DNA of 64,000 bases from Hyphomicrobium_A sp965243865 (GCF_965243865.1 NZ_OZ251603.1:2418001-2482000); one strand, 5' to 3'; shown: positions 18,159-27,460, counted from the first letter of the stretch. The notes: a model not told the origin generated them from the sequence alone. Numbers and translations: made by a program.

Positions 18159-19160
18159 TCAGCCCGGCAGCAGGCCTTCCTGTTGCGCGATCGCGGATAG
18201 AGGACGCTCGGGGCGCGCACCAATATGGCTGATCACCTCCGCCGCCGCGAGGCTCCCGAGCCGCCCGCAGTCCGCCAGATTGAGGTTGCGCGTATATCCA
18301 TAGAGGAAGCCTGCCGCGTAGAGATCGCCCGCGCCCGTCGCATCGACCACCTTGGCAACACGCACCGGGCGTACGTCGACGGTCTCGTTCGCCGTGACGA
18401 TCAGCGACCCGGCCTCTGAACGCGTCAGCACGGCGATCTGGCATTCACCACGAACCTTCGCCACGGCCTCATCGAAGCTGTTCACCTCATAGAGGGCCGT
18501 GATCTCCTTTTCGTTGGCGAACAGGATGTCGGTGCCGTCCTTGATCAGCTTGCGGAAGTCGGCGCGATGCCGGTCCACACAGAACGCATCGGACAGCGAC
18601 AGCGCCGTCTTGCGACCCGCCTTCGTCGCGATCTCAGCCGCGGCGTAGTACGCGGCTTTCGCCTCCGGCTTGTCGAACAGATAGCCTTCCAGATACGTGA
18701 TCTTCGCCGCGCTGATCATCTCTGTATTGAGTTCATCGACGCCGAGCTCGGTGCTTGCACCGAGGAACGTATTCATCGTGCGCTCGCCATCGGGCGTGAC
18801 GAGGATCAGGCAAACGGCAGTCGGCAGCCCGTTCGCCGCCGGGCTCGTATCGAACGCCACCCCTGCCGAATGGATGTCGTGCCAGAACACCTTTCCGAAC
18901 TGATCGTCGGCTACCCGCCCGATGAAGGCACCACGCCCGCCGAATGAAGCAAGACCCGCAATCGTGTTGGCAGCGGAGCCGCCTGACCGTTCGATCGAAG
19001 GGCCCATCAGCCCATAGAGCCTGTCCGCCTCGCTGGCATCAATGAGACGCATGAAGCCCTTGGCCAGGTCGTGCTTCGACAGGAAACCGTCGTCGCAGCG
19101 CCCGATGATGTCGACGATCGCATTGCCAATGCCGACAACGTCGTACCGCGTCTCTTGCAT
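18159..19160 (-). CDS. PfkB-family carbohydrate/nucleoside kinase (adenosine kinase-like)
   Basis: Ribokinase-fold kinase, 333 aa. The N-terminal DVVGIGNAIVDII and the GGSAANTIAGLASFGG motif bind the sugar. The C-terminal DATGAGD (residues 273-279) is the anion hole and catalytic Asp. SGGSAAN followed by FIGRVADDQFG and the overall length resemble alphaproteobacterial adenosine kinases. The exact substrate is not certain. It stands alone, leftward. Confidence 0.9.
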   Translation of the reverse strand: MQETRYDVVGIGNAIVDIIGRCDDGFLSKHDLAKGFMRLIDASEADRLYGLMGPSIERSGGSAANTIAGLASFGGRGAFIGRVADDQFGKVFWHDIHSAGVAFDTSPAANGLPTAVCLILVTPDGERTMNTFLGASTELGVDELNTEMISAAKITYLEGYLFDKPEAKAAYYAAAEIATKAGRKTALSLSDAFCVDRHRADFRKLIKDGTDILFANEKEITALYEVNSFDEAVAKVRGECQIAVLTRSEAGSLIVTANETVDVRPVRVAKVVDATGAGDLYAAGFLYGYTRNLNLADCGRLGSLAAAEVISHIGARPERPLSAIAQQEGLLPG

Positions 19161-19270
19161 GATCCCCCCGATTTCGAGATGGGCGCACTATAGGCACCCG
19201 GCCGCCCGGGACAAGTCGCCAGCCTTGCTCGTCAAAACAAGCCATTGGAGAGGTTAACCAGTCGGAGGCC

Positions 19271-20302
19271 CTAGGCGCGCCCTGCGCGTTGCCGCGCCAA
19301 GGAGGCCACAGCTAGCAGCAATTCCTCGGTGATAGCCTCTTCGAGCGCCGAGTTGAGCCGCGCAGCCTTCGCCGCCGCGGCTGTCCGCTTCAGCACGTGA
19401 GTGAGCCGCGGCGAACTCCACATGCGGCACTGAAGCCCCAGGGCATCCTTTTGCTTGAAGTGCACGGGCGGCCGCTGCTGACGCATGACATCCTCGAACG
19501 AGGCCCCAGCGTCGAGATCTGTGCGAATGCGATGCAGACGCTGCAGGGCCCTCTGCAACGCCGCGATGACCATCTGCGGACTTTCACCTGAGGCCACCGC
19601 GCGCGAGAATTCTTCGATCGCCCGTTTCCCGTCGCCTGACACTGCAGCATTGAGCGTCCGGTCGATGGCAAGCTCCGAGGCGTCCCCCACGATCGCCTCG
19701 ATGTCAGCGGCATCGACTTCATGCTTCCCGGATGCGTAAAGGGCAAGTTTCTCGATCTCGCCACGTGACATGACACGATCGGCGCCCATGCGTGCCACCA
19801 GCAGCTCGCGCGCGTCCGACGTGATGCCGAGGCCGTGCGCCTGAAGCACCTCGCGAATGAGCCCTTCGATGTCGGCGGCTTCGTCCCCATAGCAGGCGAC
19901 CGCCGCCGCCGTAGCAGACTTTTCGAACAGCGCCCGCATGGAGTCGGACGGCTTCAGATTGCCTGCCTCCACAATCAGTGTGGCCGCGAGCGTATTGCTG
20001 TCGATCAGCGGTTGCAGCGCTGCGGCGTTGATCTTTCGGCCCGCGGAAACGCGCACCACCTTCGAGCCGCCGAACATCGGGATTGTCTGCAGTTCGACCG
20101 CTAGGCGATCGGGATCGGTGTCGAGATCGCTATCGTCCAGCCGCACGATCTCGCCGGTGTCGCGCGCCGCCACCAGCGCCGCGAGCTTCTGCGCGCGCTC
20201 GGCGACGAGTCCGACGTCGGTGCCGTAGAACAGCACTGCCGGGACCTTGGGCCCCGGCGGATTCAGAAAGGCATTCGCCTGATGTGCTTTGATGGCGACC
20301 AT
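19271..20302 (-). CDS. holA: DNA polymerase III delta subunit
   Basis: Clamp-loader delta subunit that opens the beta clamp. The protein is 343 aa, the expected length. It has the family's N-terminal VPAVLFYGTDVGLVAERAQKL and FGGSKVVRV, a poorly conserved AAA+ fold, and a C-terminal collar domain. It is the last gene of a leftward leuS-lptE-holA operon (62 bp after lptE). The same three genes sit beside the origin-proximal par locus in Caulobacter. Confidence 0.92.
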   Translation of the reverse strand: MVAIKAHQANAFLNPPGPKVPAVLFYGTDVGLVAERAQKLAALVAARDTGEIVRLDDSDLDTDPDRLAVELQTIPMFGGSKVVRVSAGRKINAAALQPLIDSNTLAATLIVEAGNLKPSDSMRALFEKSATAAAVACYGDEAADIEGLIREVLQAHGLGITSDARELLVARMGADRVMSRGEIEKLALYASGKHEVDAADIEAIVGDASELAIDRTLNAAVSGDGKRAIEEFSRAVASGESPQMVIAALQRALQRLHRIRTDLDAGASFEDVMRQQRPPVHFKQKDALGLQCRMWSSPRLTHVLKRTAAAAKAARLNSALEEAITEELLLAVASLARQRAGRA

Positions 20303-20364
20303 GGTGTGTGCGCGTCCGATTGCAGGCGCGCTCTATAACATGGAAGCAAGCGACGACGAGGCGA

Positions 20365-20901
20365 TCAGGCGGCGCCGGAGAGATAGGCTGCGAGACGGCC
20401 CTTCAACTCATCGCCAACCGTCTTGGCCGCGCGATCCTCGGCATCCTCACGCGCGCGCACGTTGGCGAACACGCTGTCGAAGCGCTGGAACGCCACGCGT
20501 CCGGTGCTCTGCCCCTGCAGCGCAACCGACTTGTCGGAGAGCCGTACCAGGCGGAACGTGGTGTTGAGGTTGTAGACGCTGCCCGACGAGTTACCGTCCT
20601 GCTGCACCAGCGTCGGTGTCAGCGACTCGCGGATGACGATTTCGAGCCGATACACCGGCTCTTGCGCAAGTCCGCCGCCGGTCGACTGGTAGATCAGCTC
20701 GTTGCGCAGCCGCTGCCCGACGCGGCCCGGGATGGGCGCGATATCGAGCTGAGCAAGCTTTTCACTGACGTTCGGGCCGCCGGTTAGGGCGCTCGAAGCG
20801 TACATTGGACGGAATCCGGAATCACCGCAGCCTGCCACGAGCATGGATGCCGCGGCACACACCAACAAAACCCGGATCGTCCCTCGGCGGCTAGCGTTCA
20901 A
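20365..20901 (-). CDS. lptE: LPS-assembly lipoprotein LptE
   Basis: Outer-membrane lipoprotein that plugs the LptD barrel for LPS export. The protein is 178 aa with a signal sequence ending in the lipobox LVAGC (lipidated Cys25). GFRPMY right after the Cys is typical. The remaining fold (YRLEIVIRESLTPTLVQQDG...) matches the family. It sits between leuS and holA, 21 nt after leuS, clearly in one operon. Confidence 0.9.
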   Translation of the reverse strand: MNASRRGTIRVLLVCAAASMLVAGCGDSGFRPMYASSALTGGPNVSEKLAQLDIAPIPGRVGQRLRNELIYQSTGGGLAQEPVYRLEIVIRESLTPTLVQQDGNSSGSVYNLNTTFRLVRLSDKSVALQGQSTGRVAFQRFDSVFANVRAREDAEDRAAKTVGDELKGRLAAYLSGAA

Positions 20902-20922
20902 GCGCCGTCCCCCGTGCTCGGC

Positions 20923-23544
20923 CTACACGACGACATTCACAATCTTCTGCGGCACGACGATGACCTTCTTTGCTGGTCGCCCTTCGAGAGCGCGCTGCAC
21001 AGCGTCCAATTGGAGCGCTGCCGCCTCGATCTCGCCGCGATCAGCCGTTCGGGCAATCGTCAATTCATCCCGCCGCTTACCATTCACCTGTACGGCAATG
21101 GTAATCGTATCGTCAACGAGCAACGCCGGATCCGCCTCCGGCCACGCCTGATTGGCCAGGAGTGTGTTGTATCCGAGCCGCGCCCAGCTTTCCTCGGCCA
21201 AATGCGGCATCATCGGGCCGATCATCTGCACCAGGAACTCGAGCGCTTCGCGCTGCGCCCAACCGAAATCTGTCCCCGATTTCCCCAGGGTGGACGAGAG
21301 AACATTTGCGAACTCGTAGACCTGGGCCACCGCCACGTTGAAGCGCAGGCTCTCGATCGAGCGGGCGACGTTATCCAGCGCCTTGTGCGTCGCGCGGCGC
21401 AAAGCTGTCGCTTCCGGCCCGAAGCTGTCGGGCTTCGGCGTTCTCGCCGGCACGGCCGCTTCGGCACCCTGGTCGATGATACGCCAGATGCGCTGCACGA
21501 ACCGCCGCGCACCTTCGACGCCGACGTCCGTATAGATCACGTCACGCTCCGGCGGGCTGTCCGACAGCACGAACCAGCGGGCAACGTCGGCGCCGTAGCG
21601 GGAAACGAAATCGTCGAGATCGACCGTGTTCTTGCGCGACTTCGACATCTTCTCGATCGAGCCGATCACCGCCGGCTCGCCGGTCGCGATTTCGAACGCC
21701 TTGCGCCCGGGCCCCTCGCCCTCCAGCCGCACCTGCGTCGGCTGCAGCCAGCCGCCATGGCGCGACTTGTAGGTCTCGTGGGTAACCATGCCTTGCGTGA
21801 ACAGCGCGGCGAACGGCTCGCGCACGTTCTGCGACAGCTTCAGGTTTCCGGTATCGCACATGGCGCGCGTGAAGAAGCGCGAATAGAGCAGATGCAAGAT
21901 CGCGTGCTCGATGCCGCCGATGTACTGGTCGACGGGCAGCCAGTAGGCGCCAGCGTCCTTCTCGACCGGAACCTCGGCCTGCGGAGACGTGAACCGCGCG
22001 AAGTACCACGAGGAGTCGACGAACGTGTCCATCGTGTCCGTCTCGCGGCGCGCTTCTCCGCCGCACGTCGGACACTTTACGTGCTTCCAGGTCGGATGCC
22101 GGTCGAGCGGATTGCCCGGCTTGTCGAAGGTCGCATCCTTCGGCAGCTCCACGGGCAGATCGGCCTCCGGAACCGGCACCGTCCCGCACTTTTCGCAATG
22201 GATCACCGGGATCGGGCAGCCCCAATAGCGCTGGCGCGAGATGCCCCAGTCGCGCAGACGGTAGTTCACCTTGCGCTGGCCCACGGGCTTCTTGCCGAGC
22301 TTGGCCTTCTCCAGCCGCGCCGCTGCTTCCTCGAACGCCTCCGTTGTCGTCATGCCGTCGAGGAACGATGAGTTGATCATCACGCCATCGCCGTCATAGG
22401 CCTTTTCGTTGATGGCGAACGTCGCTGCATCTTCGCCCGGCGGCAGGATCACCGGCTTGAACGGCAGGTCGTACTTGCGCGCGAAATCGAGGTCGCGCTG
22501 GTCGCCCGACGGGCAGCCGAAGATGGCGCCCGTGCCGTAGTCCTTCAGGATGAAGTTGGCGACGTAGACCGGCAGCGTCCAGTTCTTGTCGAACGGGTGC
22601 ACGGCACGGATGCCGGTGTCGAAGCCTTGCTTCTCCGCCGTTTCCAGCTCCGCAACCGAAGTGCCCATGTGCCGGCACTCCTCGCAGAACTTGGCCAGCG
22701 TCGGATTATTCGCGGCCGCGGCCTTCGCCACCGGATGATCGGGGGAAAGCGCCACAAACGATGCGCCAAACAGCGTATCGGGCCGCGTCGTATAGACCTC
22801 GACCTCCGATTCCCCCTCCGGCGCCGTCTTCTTGTCGAGCGCGAAGCGAACCATGAGACCGTCCGAGCGGCCGATCCAGTTCGCCTGCATCAGGCGCACC
22901 TTCTCCGGCCACTTGTCGAGCGTCCCGAGGGCCTCCAGCAGTTCGTCGGCATAATCGGTGATGCGGAAGAACCACTGCGTCAGCTCGCGCTGCTCGACCA
23001 GCGCACCCGACCGCCAGCCGCGCCCGTCGATCACCTGCTCGTTGGCGAGCACAGTGTGATCGACCGGGTCCCAGTTCACCTTCGACGACTTGCGGTAGGC
23101 GAGACCCTTCTTGAGAAGGTCGATAAACAGCTTCTGCTGGTGCCGGTAGTATTCCGGCGAGCAGGTGGCAACCTCGCGCGACCAGTCGAGCGAAAAGCCC
23201 ATCGACTTCAGCTGCCGCCGCATAGTGTCGATATTCTGGTAGGTCCACTCCGCCGGATGCACCTTCCGCTCCATAGCGGCGTTCTCGGCCGGCATGCCGA
23301 ACGCGTCCCAGCCCATGGGGTGCAGCACGTTGAAGCCCTTGGCGCGCTTGTAGCGTGCGAAGACGTCGCCCATGGTGTAGTTGCGGGAATGCCCGACGTG
23401 GATGCGCCCCGAAGGATAAGGGAACATCTCGAGCACGTAGCACTTGGGATGTTTGTCGTTGTTGGAAGCGCGGAAAATATCCGCCTTCTCCCAGACTTCT
23501 TGCCAATGCTTTTCGCGTGCGGGCGCGTCGTATTGAGTAGCCAT
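20923..23544 (-). CDS. leuS: Leucyl-tRNA synthetase
   Basis: Charges tRNA-Leu. The protein is 873 aa, full length. The class I HIGH motif appears as HVGH at residues 49-52 within FPYPSGRIHVGHSRNY, and KMSKS lies near 632-636. The CP1 editing domain lies between them, and zinc-finger-like Cys pairs (CEKCG, CPTCGG) sit near 445-490. It is the first gene of leuS-lptE-holA and divergent from yggS across 77 bp. Confidence 0.98.
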   Translation of the reverse strand: MATQYDAPAREKHWQEVWEKADIFRASNNDKHPKCYVLEMFPYPSGRIHVGHSRNYTMGDVFARYKRAKGFNVLHPMGWDAFGMPAENAAMERKVHPAEWTYQNIDTMRRQLKSMGFSLDWSREVATCSPEYYRHQQKLFIDLLKKGLAYRKSSKVNWDPVDHTVLANEQVIDGRGWRSGALVEQRELTQWFFRITDYADELLEALGTLDKWPEKVRLMQANWIGRSDGLMVRFALDKKTAPEGESEVEVYTTRPDTLFGASFVALSPDHPVAKAAAANNPTLAKFCEECRHMGTSVAELETAEKQGFDTGIRAVHPFDKNWTLPVYVANFILKDYGTGAIFGCPSGDQRDLDFARKYDLPFKPVILPPGEDAATFAINEKAYDGDGVMINSSFLDGMTTTEAFEEAAARLEKAKLGKKPVGQRKVNYRLRDWGISRQRYWGCPIPVIHCEKCGTVPVPEADLPVELPKDATFDKPGNPLDRHPTWKHVKCPTCGGEARRETDTMDTFVDSSWYFARFTSPQAEVPVEKDAGAYWLPVDQYIGGIEHAILHLLYSRFFTRAMCDTGNLKLSQNVREPFAALFTQGMVTHETYKSRHGGWLQPTQVRLEGEGPGRKAFEIATGEPAVIGSIEKMSKSRKNTVDLDDFVSRYGADVARWFVLSDSPPERDVIYTDVGVEGARRFVQRIWRIIDQGAEAAVPARTPKPDSFGPEATALRRATHKALDNVARSIESLRFNVAVAQVYEFANVLSSTLGKSGTDFGWAQREALEFLVQMIGPMMPHLAEESWARLGYNTLLANQAWPEADPALLVDDTITIAVQVNGKRRDELTIARTADRGEIEAAALQLDAVQRALEGRPAKKVIVVPQKIVNVVV

Positions 23545-23621
23545 ACGGCGTCAAACTCTCAGGATTTAGCGGCTTTGAGCGGCGTAATGAGCCCTAAAGC
23601 ACCTTTGGTCAAGGCGGTCCG

Positions 23622-24320
23622 ATGACATCAGACACAGAAGCGGCGGGCGGAGCCGTGGGGCAGCTCGCCGAGGTCGAGGCAAAGATCGCGGCGGCGGCCG
23701 AGGAAGCCGGCCGCGCTTCCCACGATATCAGGCTGATCGCCGTCTCGAAAACCTTTGATGCGCCGGAGATTCTGCCGGTGCTCGCCGCCGGCCAGCGCCA
23801 GTTCGGCGAAAACCGTGTGCAGGAGGCCAAGGCCAAGTGGCCGGCCTTGCGCACCGAGTACCCCGATGTGCGCCTGCATCTCATCGGCCCGTTGCAATCG
23901 AACAAGGCCAAGGAGGCGGTCGAGCTGTTCGACGCCATCCACTCCATCGACCGGCCGAAGATCGCCCGCGCCATCGCCGAGGAGATGCAAAAGCAAGGAA
24001 AGCCGCTGGAGCTGTTCATCCAGGTAAACACTGGCGAGGAGCCGCAGAAGGCCGGCGCCACCCCCGCCGAGCTGCCTGAGCTGCTGCGCCTCTGTCGCGA
24101 TGAGTTTAAGCTCGAGATCGCAGGCTTGATGTGCATCCCCCCAGTCGAAGAGGAACCTGCGATCCACTTCGCCTTCCTCGCCAAGCTCGCCGCCGAGCAC
24201 GGTCTCAAAGGCCTCTCCATGGGCATGAGCGACGACTATGAAACCGCCGTCGCCTTCGGCGCGACTTACGTCCGTGTCGGCAGCGCCATCTTCGGCCACC
24301 GTCCGCGAGTGCCCGGCTGA
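23622..24320 (+). CDS. PLP homeostasis protein, YggS/PROSC family
   Basis: Binds pyridoxal 5'-phosphate without known catalysis and buffers PLP. The protein is 232 aa with the PLP lysine in LIAVSKTF (K43). FGENRVQEA, HLIGPLQSNK and GLSMGMSDDYETAVAFGATYVRVGSAIFG are all family signatures. The C-terminus is unusual: it ends RPRVPG, while a second copy of the IFGHRP-coding sequence followed by KL-stop lies 232 bp downstream. This suggests the 3' end was rearranged. Confidence 0.92.
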   Translation: MTSDTEAAGGAVGQLAEVEAKIAAAAEEAGRASHDIRLIAVSKTFDAPEILPVLAAGQRQFGENRVQEAKAKWPALRTEYPDVRLHLIGPLQSNKAKEAVELFDAIHSIDRPKIARAIAEEMQKQGKPLELFIQVNTGEEPQKAGATPAELPELLRLCRDEFKLEIAGLMCIPPVEEEPAIHFAFLAKLAAEHGLKGLSMGMSDDYETAVAFGATYVRVGSAIFGHRPRVPG

Positions 24321-24338
24321 GGTAGACGTCGCCTCCAT

Positions 24339-24370
24339 ACTCCGTCATGGCCACGAAGGTGGCCATCCAC
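24339..24370. repeat. 32-bp extragenic repeat, left copy
   Basis: Identical over 32 nt to 25548-25579 and in the same orientation. The centre is a perfect 8-bp stem ATGGCCAC/GTGGCCAT with a GAAG loop. The two copies bracket the gene at 24642-25529. Confidence 0.85.
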
Positions 24371-24518
24371 ACAAACATCGGCGCGCGCGACGCACGTTGG
24401 GGAGGGCCCGAGCATCCGGTCTCTCGCAAGACCGTCGCAGCGGTGGGTATGCTGAAGCTGGCGGAGGCGGCCGCCTGCGCGGCCGTGACGACAGTGATGG
24501 GGCGAGTTGCGAGTCGGA

Positions 24519-24546
24519 CATCTTCGGCCACCGCCCGAAGCTCTAG
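24519..24546 (+). other. Duplicated yggS C-terminal coding remnant
   Basis: CATCTTCGGCCACCG(C)CCG matches 24287-24305 of yggS with one mismatch. In one frame it reads IFGHRPKL then stop at 24544-24546, a more typical YggS terminus than the present RPRVPG. It is probably the ancestral end displaced by insertion of the intervening 232 bp, or a partial duplication. Confidence 0.5.
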
Positions 24547-24641
24547 GTGCGGTTTTCCAAAGCGAAATCGCGGCTGCCAAATTTGCAAGCGCAACCCGAT
24601 GCTAGGCTTCAGCAACTGATTCGCTAGCTGGAGGCCATTGC

Positions 24642-25529
24642 ATGAACGCTGTCGCAGCTCGGGCTGATGCAAGCACCGACGCCGCCGTCTCCGATGCGGC
24701 CAATGATGCCCGCGGCGAGGTGACGAAGGTCAAAGGCGTCACCAAAGCGACCGCCGCCAAGGCCATCAAGAAGGGCTACTACCACTTCATCGTCGACATC
24801 TGGATCACCGACCTCAACGCCACTGAGTTCGGCATCTACAAGCACACGCGCAACCGCGCCAAGTCGCGCCAGTTTACTTCCGACATGGACATCTTCGCCG
24901 ATGTCACTGAAGGCGGCGAGCGCACCGGCCTCATCGGTTATCGCGAGGACACTTGGAAGAAGGGCGAAGCGAACGATAAGCGCCTCGTCTTCAAGCTCTT
25001 CACCGACAACCTCAACTGGCGCGCCACGATGGACCTGATGATCGGCCGCTCGCTGCAGTCGACGATTGCTGCACGCGGCGAGCCGGTGATGGTCTTCTCC
25101 ATCAACACCGACCAGGACGACTTCGTCGTCTACCTCGAGCGCTCGGCCAACAAGTGGCCATTCCTTCCCGAGCACTTCGGCTTCTTCATTCCCGACGCCG
25201 ACGGCCAGCCGATTTTCTATCGGCTGAAGCGCGATTTCATCAATCTCGGCGGCGACTACACGCTCTACGACCAGCAGGGCAAGAAGATCGGCCACCTCGA
25301 TGGCAAGGTGTTCTCCATCGGCGGCAAGTGGAAGGGCAAGGTGAAGGTCGAGCATGCCGACCGCCGGCTCCTGACGGTGCTGCAGTTCTTCAGCGCCATG
25401 CAGGTCTTCAACAGCGACTGCCGCCGCTATATGCGCCGCCTCTGGCGCGACATCGTCAAAGGCAAGGTCAAGCCCAAGCTCGATGCCCAGGAGCTCGATC
25501 TCTACAAGAACCCCCGCCGCGTCCGCTGA
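24642..25529 (+). CDS. Conserved-looking hypothetical protein, possible LURP-one/scramblase-like fold
   Basis: A 295-aa soluble, Lys-rich protein with normal codon use. A low-complexity Ala/Asp-rich N-terminus (residues 1-40) is followed by a beta-rich body with FHFIVDIWITDL-like strands. The region DYTLYDQQGKKIGHLDGK and the following VFSIGGKWKGK resemble the repeated strand pattern of LURP-one or phospholipid-scramblase-related proteins. That resemblance is weak and I would not assign a function. It is flanked by identical 32-bp repeats, with no operon partner. Confidence 0.7.
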   Translation: MNAVAARADASTDAAVSDAANDARGEVTKVKGVTKATAAKAIKKGYYHFIVDIWITDLNATEFGIYKHTRNRAKSRQFTSDMDIFADVTEGGERTGLIGYREDTWKKGEANDKRLVFKLFTDNLNWRATMDLMIGRSLQSTIAARGEPVMVFSINTDQDDFVVYLERSANKWPFLPEHFGFFIPDADGQPIFYRLKRDFINLGGDYTLYDQQGKKIGHLDGKVFSIGGKWKGKVKVEHADRRLLTVLQFFSAMQVFNSDCRRYMRRLWRDIVKGKVKPKLDAQELDLYKNPRRVR

Positions 25530-25547
25530 AGTTGGCGACTAGCCTGC

Positions 25548-25579
25548 ACTCCGTCATGGCCACGAAGGTGGCCATCCAC
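25548..25579. repeat. 32-bp extragenic repeat, right copy
   Basis: Identical to 24339-24370 (hairpin arms 25556-25563 and 25568-25575, GAAG loop). It starts 18 nt after the stop of the flanked gene. Confidence 0.85.
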
Positions 25580-25623
25580 GCCAGCTTCCGCAAACGTCTC
25601 TAGGCACTCGCAACACTCCGTCG

Positions 25624-25711
25624 TCCTCGGCTTCATGCCGAGGATCCACGGCTCCGCATTTCCGACGCTCGTCGCGAGAGGACGGATGGGTCCTCGGGAC
25701 AAGCCCGAGGA
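25624..25711. repeat. Pair of REP-like hairpins downstream of the 295-aa gene
   Basis: The first hairpin is TCCTCGGC-TTCAT-GCCGAGGA (25624-25644). The second is TCCTCGGG-ACAAG-CCCGAGGA (25691-25711). Both are of the common Hyphomicrobiales 'cctcggg..cccgagg' type. They separate two convergent genes and may end transcripts, though no T-run follows. Confidence 0.7.
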
Positions 25712-25765
25712 TGACGTTGCGAGCGGGCACCCGCCACGGGTGATTTTTAGCCGCTGAATTACGCT

Positions 25766-27115
25766 CTAAGCAGGCCGCGCGGCTTTGGGCTTCGACACAC
25801 GCCGGCCTTTGCTCGCTGCTGGCTTTGTCTTCGCCAACGGCGGAGCGTCCGGCTCTGCGCCCGCGTCATCGGATAGCCCTGACAACAGCGCCCGCGCGCG
25901 CTTTTCGATCGCGCCCGCCACCGTCTCGATCAGGGGGTGACCGCCCGCCGGCATCGCCGCAACGTCATCACCCGCCTTGCGCGCCTCGGCGAGCGCACCC
26001 TTCGCCAGCACCTCGACACGCGCAAGGAGCCGGCCGGCATTCAGCCCGACGTCCGCCGCGAACCGCTGCCAGTGACGGCGCTTCAGATGCTCGCCGCGGT
26101 TCTTCCCCGCGATCTTCTGCGCCATGTTGCGCGTGACGTGCTCCCACGCTTCACCGCACATGATGTCGTAGATCGGCGCCAGCTTGAAACCGCGCCCGGA
26201 GATCATCATCGAATAGTTCTTCGCGTGCGCATCCGTGTTGCACGCGAGCACGTTGAAGATCACGTAGTCGAGCAGGTTGACGACATCCGGCGCCTGCATC
26301 GCATTGCGTGTCGTCGCAAATATTTCCGCCAGCGTCGGCCCCGGCACGCCGGTCTGGTTCGACTCGTACTTCGCCGACGGCGGCTTGCCGAGCGCCTGAC
26401 AGAAATCCTCCTGGTGCAGACGCCGCCACCGCCCCTGCTGCTCCACGCGGTCATAGCGCTTCACCATCAGGTAGGTGCGCTTCCCCGCCTTTCCCGTCGT
26501 CACCTCCGGTGCGTTGAGACCGAGCCGCTTCGCCAGCACCAGGCACAGCGCCTCGTTCTGCACGCCACCGAACAACCGCTCTGAATCGGGCTTCATGATC
26601 CACGTCGACGGCGCACCGTTGATCGGCACGCAGATGCGCCCCTTCTCGTCGATGGCGACGCCCAGTTTCGTCTGCACGCCGGCGAGCGACATCGACACGC
26701 CATCCTCGCCCACCAGAAACGGCTTCGACGGCAGCTCGTTGAGGATCTTCTCCAGCGCCTTGTCGTTGGGGATCGGCTTCCAGTCGTGCGTGCTCGTCGT
26801 GCCCGGCTTGCCGATCGACAGCGCGCCCGCGGTATCGCGGCCCAGCTCCGACAGGATGCCGATCACGTCTTCCGGCGCCGCGCCCAGCTGCAGTCCGATG
26901 GCGCGTAACTGCGTCGACTCCGGCAGCAGGTTCGCCGCCCACGGCAGGAACAGCCGCGCCGGCACCCGCCGCGGCGACAGCGGCATCAGCAGCGAGATCG
27001 GAAACGCGCCGCGCGTCGTCAGCCATTCGGGCGCATAGGTGAAACTCGGCCCGTCGCTCTGCACCAGAATGCTGCCGACCATCCGGCTCTCATAGAAAAC
27101 AGGCAGCTCAGCCAT
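25766..27115 (-). CDS. hipA: HipA-family serine/threonine kinase toxin
   Basis: Toxin kinase of a type II system; E. coli HipA phosphorylates glutamyl-tRNA synthetase and induces persistence. The protein is 449 aa from ATG 27115; an upstream TTG is rejected. The couple-HipA N-terminal region is followed by the kinase loop LAGVQTKLGV and the catalytic NTDAHAKN near residues 292-299. IYDIMCG near 314-320 is the metal-binding Asp motif, so the kinase looks intact. A basic, Lys/Ala/Pro-rich C-terminal tail of about 40 residues is extra. It overlaps hipB by 8 nt, as expected for a coupled antitoxin-toxin pair. Confidence 0.93.
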   Translation of the reverse strand: MAELPVFYESRMVGSILVQSDGPSFTYAPEWLTTRGAFPISLLMPLSPRRVPARLFLPWAANLLPESTQLRAIGLQLGAAPEDVIGILSELGRDTAGALSIGKPGTTSTHDWKPIPNDKALEKILNELPSKPFLVGEDGVSMSLAGVQTKLGVAIDEKGRICVPINGAPSTWIMKPDSERLFGGVQNEALCLVLAKRLGLNAPEVTTGKAGKRTYLMVKRYDRVEQQGRWRRLHQEDFCQALGKPPSAKYESNQTGVPGPTLAEIFATTRNAMQAPDVVNLLDYVIFNVLACNTDAHAKNYSMMISGRGFKLAPIYDIMCGEAWEHVTRNMAQKIAGKNRGEHLKRRHWQRFAADVGLNAGRLLARVEVLAKGALAEARKAGDDVAAMPAGGHPLIETVAGAIEKRARALLSGLSDDAGAEPDAPPLAKTKPAASKGRRVSKPKAARPA

Positions 27116-27443
27116 GATCGTCGTCCGCAATGTCGGGCAGATCGTCGGCGAGGTCCGGTAGCAGCGCGTTGTCGTCGCCGTTGTTGGCGCTCATCAGATC
27201 GAACGGGCGCAGGCCCACCGCCGCCGCAACGACCAGCGCCCGCCCGAGCTGGCAGGAGGGCTTTCCTGCTTCCAGCTCGACGATGAAGCGATGGCCGACG
27301 CCGGTTGCCAACGCGACGTCATCCTGACGCATCCCCAGCGCCTCGCGCCGCTCGCGTACCATGGCCCCGAGCTGCTGCGCCTGCGCGCGCGCCGCCTTCT
27401 CCAGCTCCGTGGCGGGGCGATCTGTTGTTGGCTTCTCTGCCAT
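27108..27443 (-). CDS. hipB: HipB-like XRE-family antitoxin
   Basis: A 111-aa helix-turn-helix antitoxin that binds operator palindromes and HipA. The HTH lies about residues 27-65 (MVRERREALGMRQDDVALAT, then GVGHRFIVELEAGKPSCQLG). The C-terminus is strikingly acidic (DLADDLPDIADDDHG), as expected for a toxin-binding tail. The ATG has GGGAG upstream, and the nearest operator ends 18 nt upstream of it. hipA overlaps its 3' end by 8 nt. Confidence 0.93.
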   Translation of the reverse strand: MAEKPTTDRPATELEKAARAQAQQLGAMVRERREALGMRQDDVALATGVGHRFIVELEAGKPSCQLGRALVVAAAVGLRPFDLMSANNGDDNALLPDLADDLPDIADDDHG

Positions 27444-27460
27444 GACCCAAGTCTCCCGGA

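Larger units (their letters stand above)
24321..24641. other. Intergenic region with REP hairpin and yggS 3'-end duplicate
   Basis: No convincing gene. It holds a 32-nt repeat at 24339-24370 with the hairpin ATGGCCAC-GAAG-GTGGCCAT (24347-24366). A 19-nt near-copy of the yggS end lies at 24519-24537. The rest is GC-rich with no terminator T-run. The promoter of the next gene should lie near its end, but no clear elements were seen. Confidence 0.6.

Noticed and set aside
20914..22371. Long open frame antisense to leuS (485 codons)
   Set aside because: Arg/His-rich translation with no motif; shadow of leuS.
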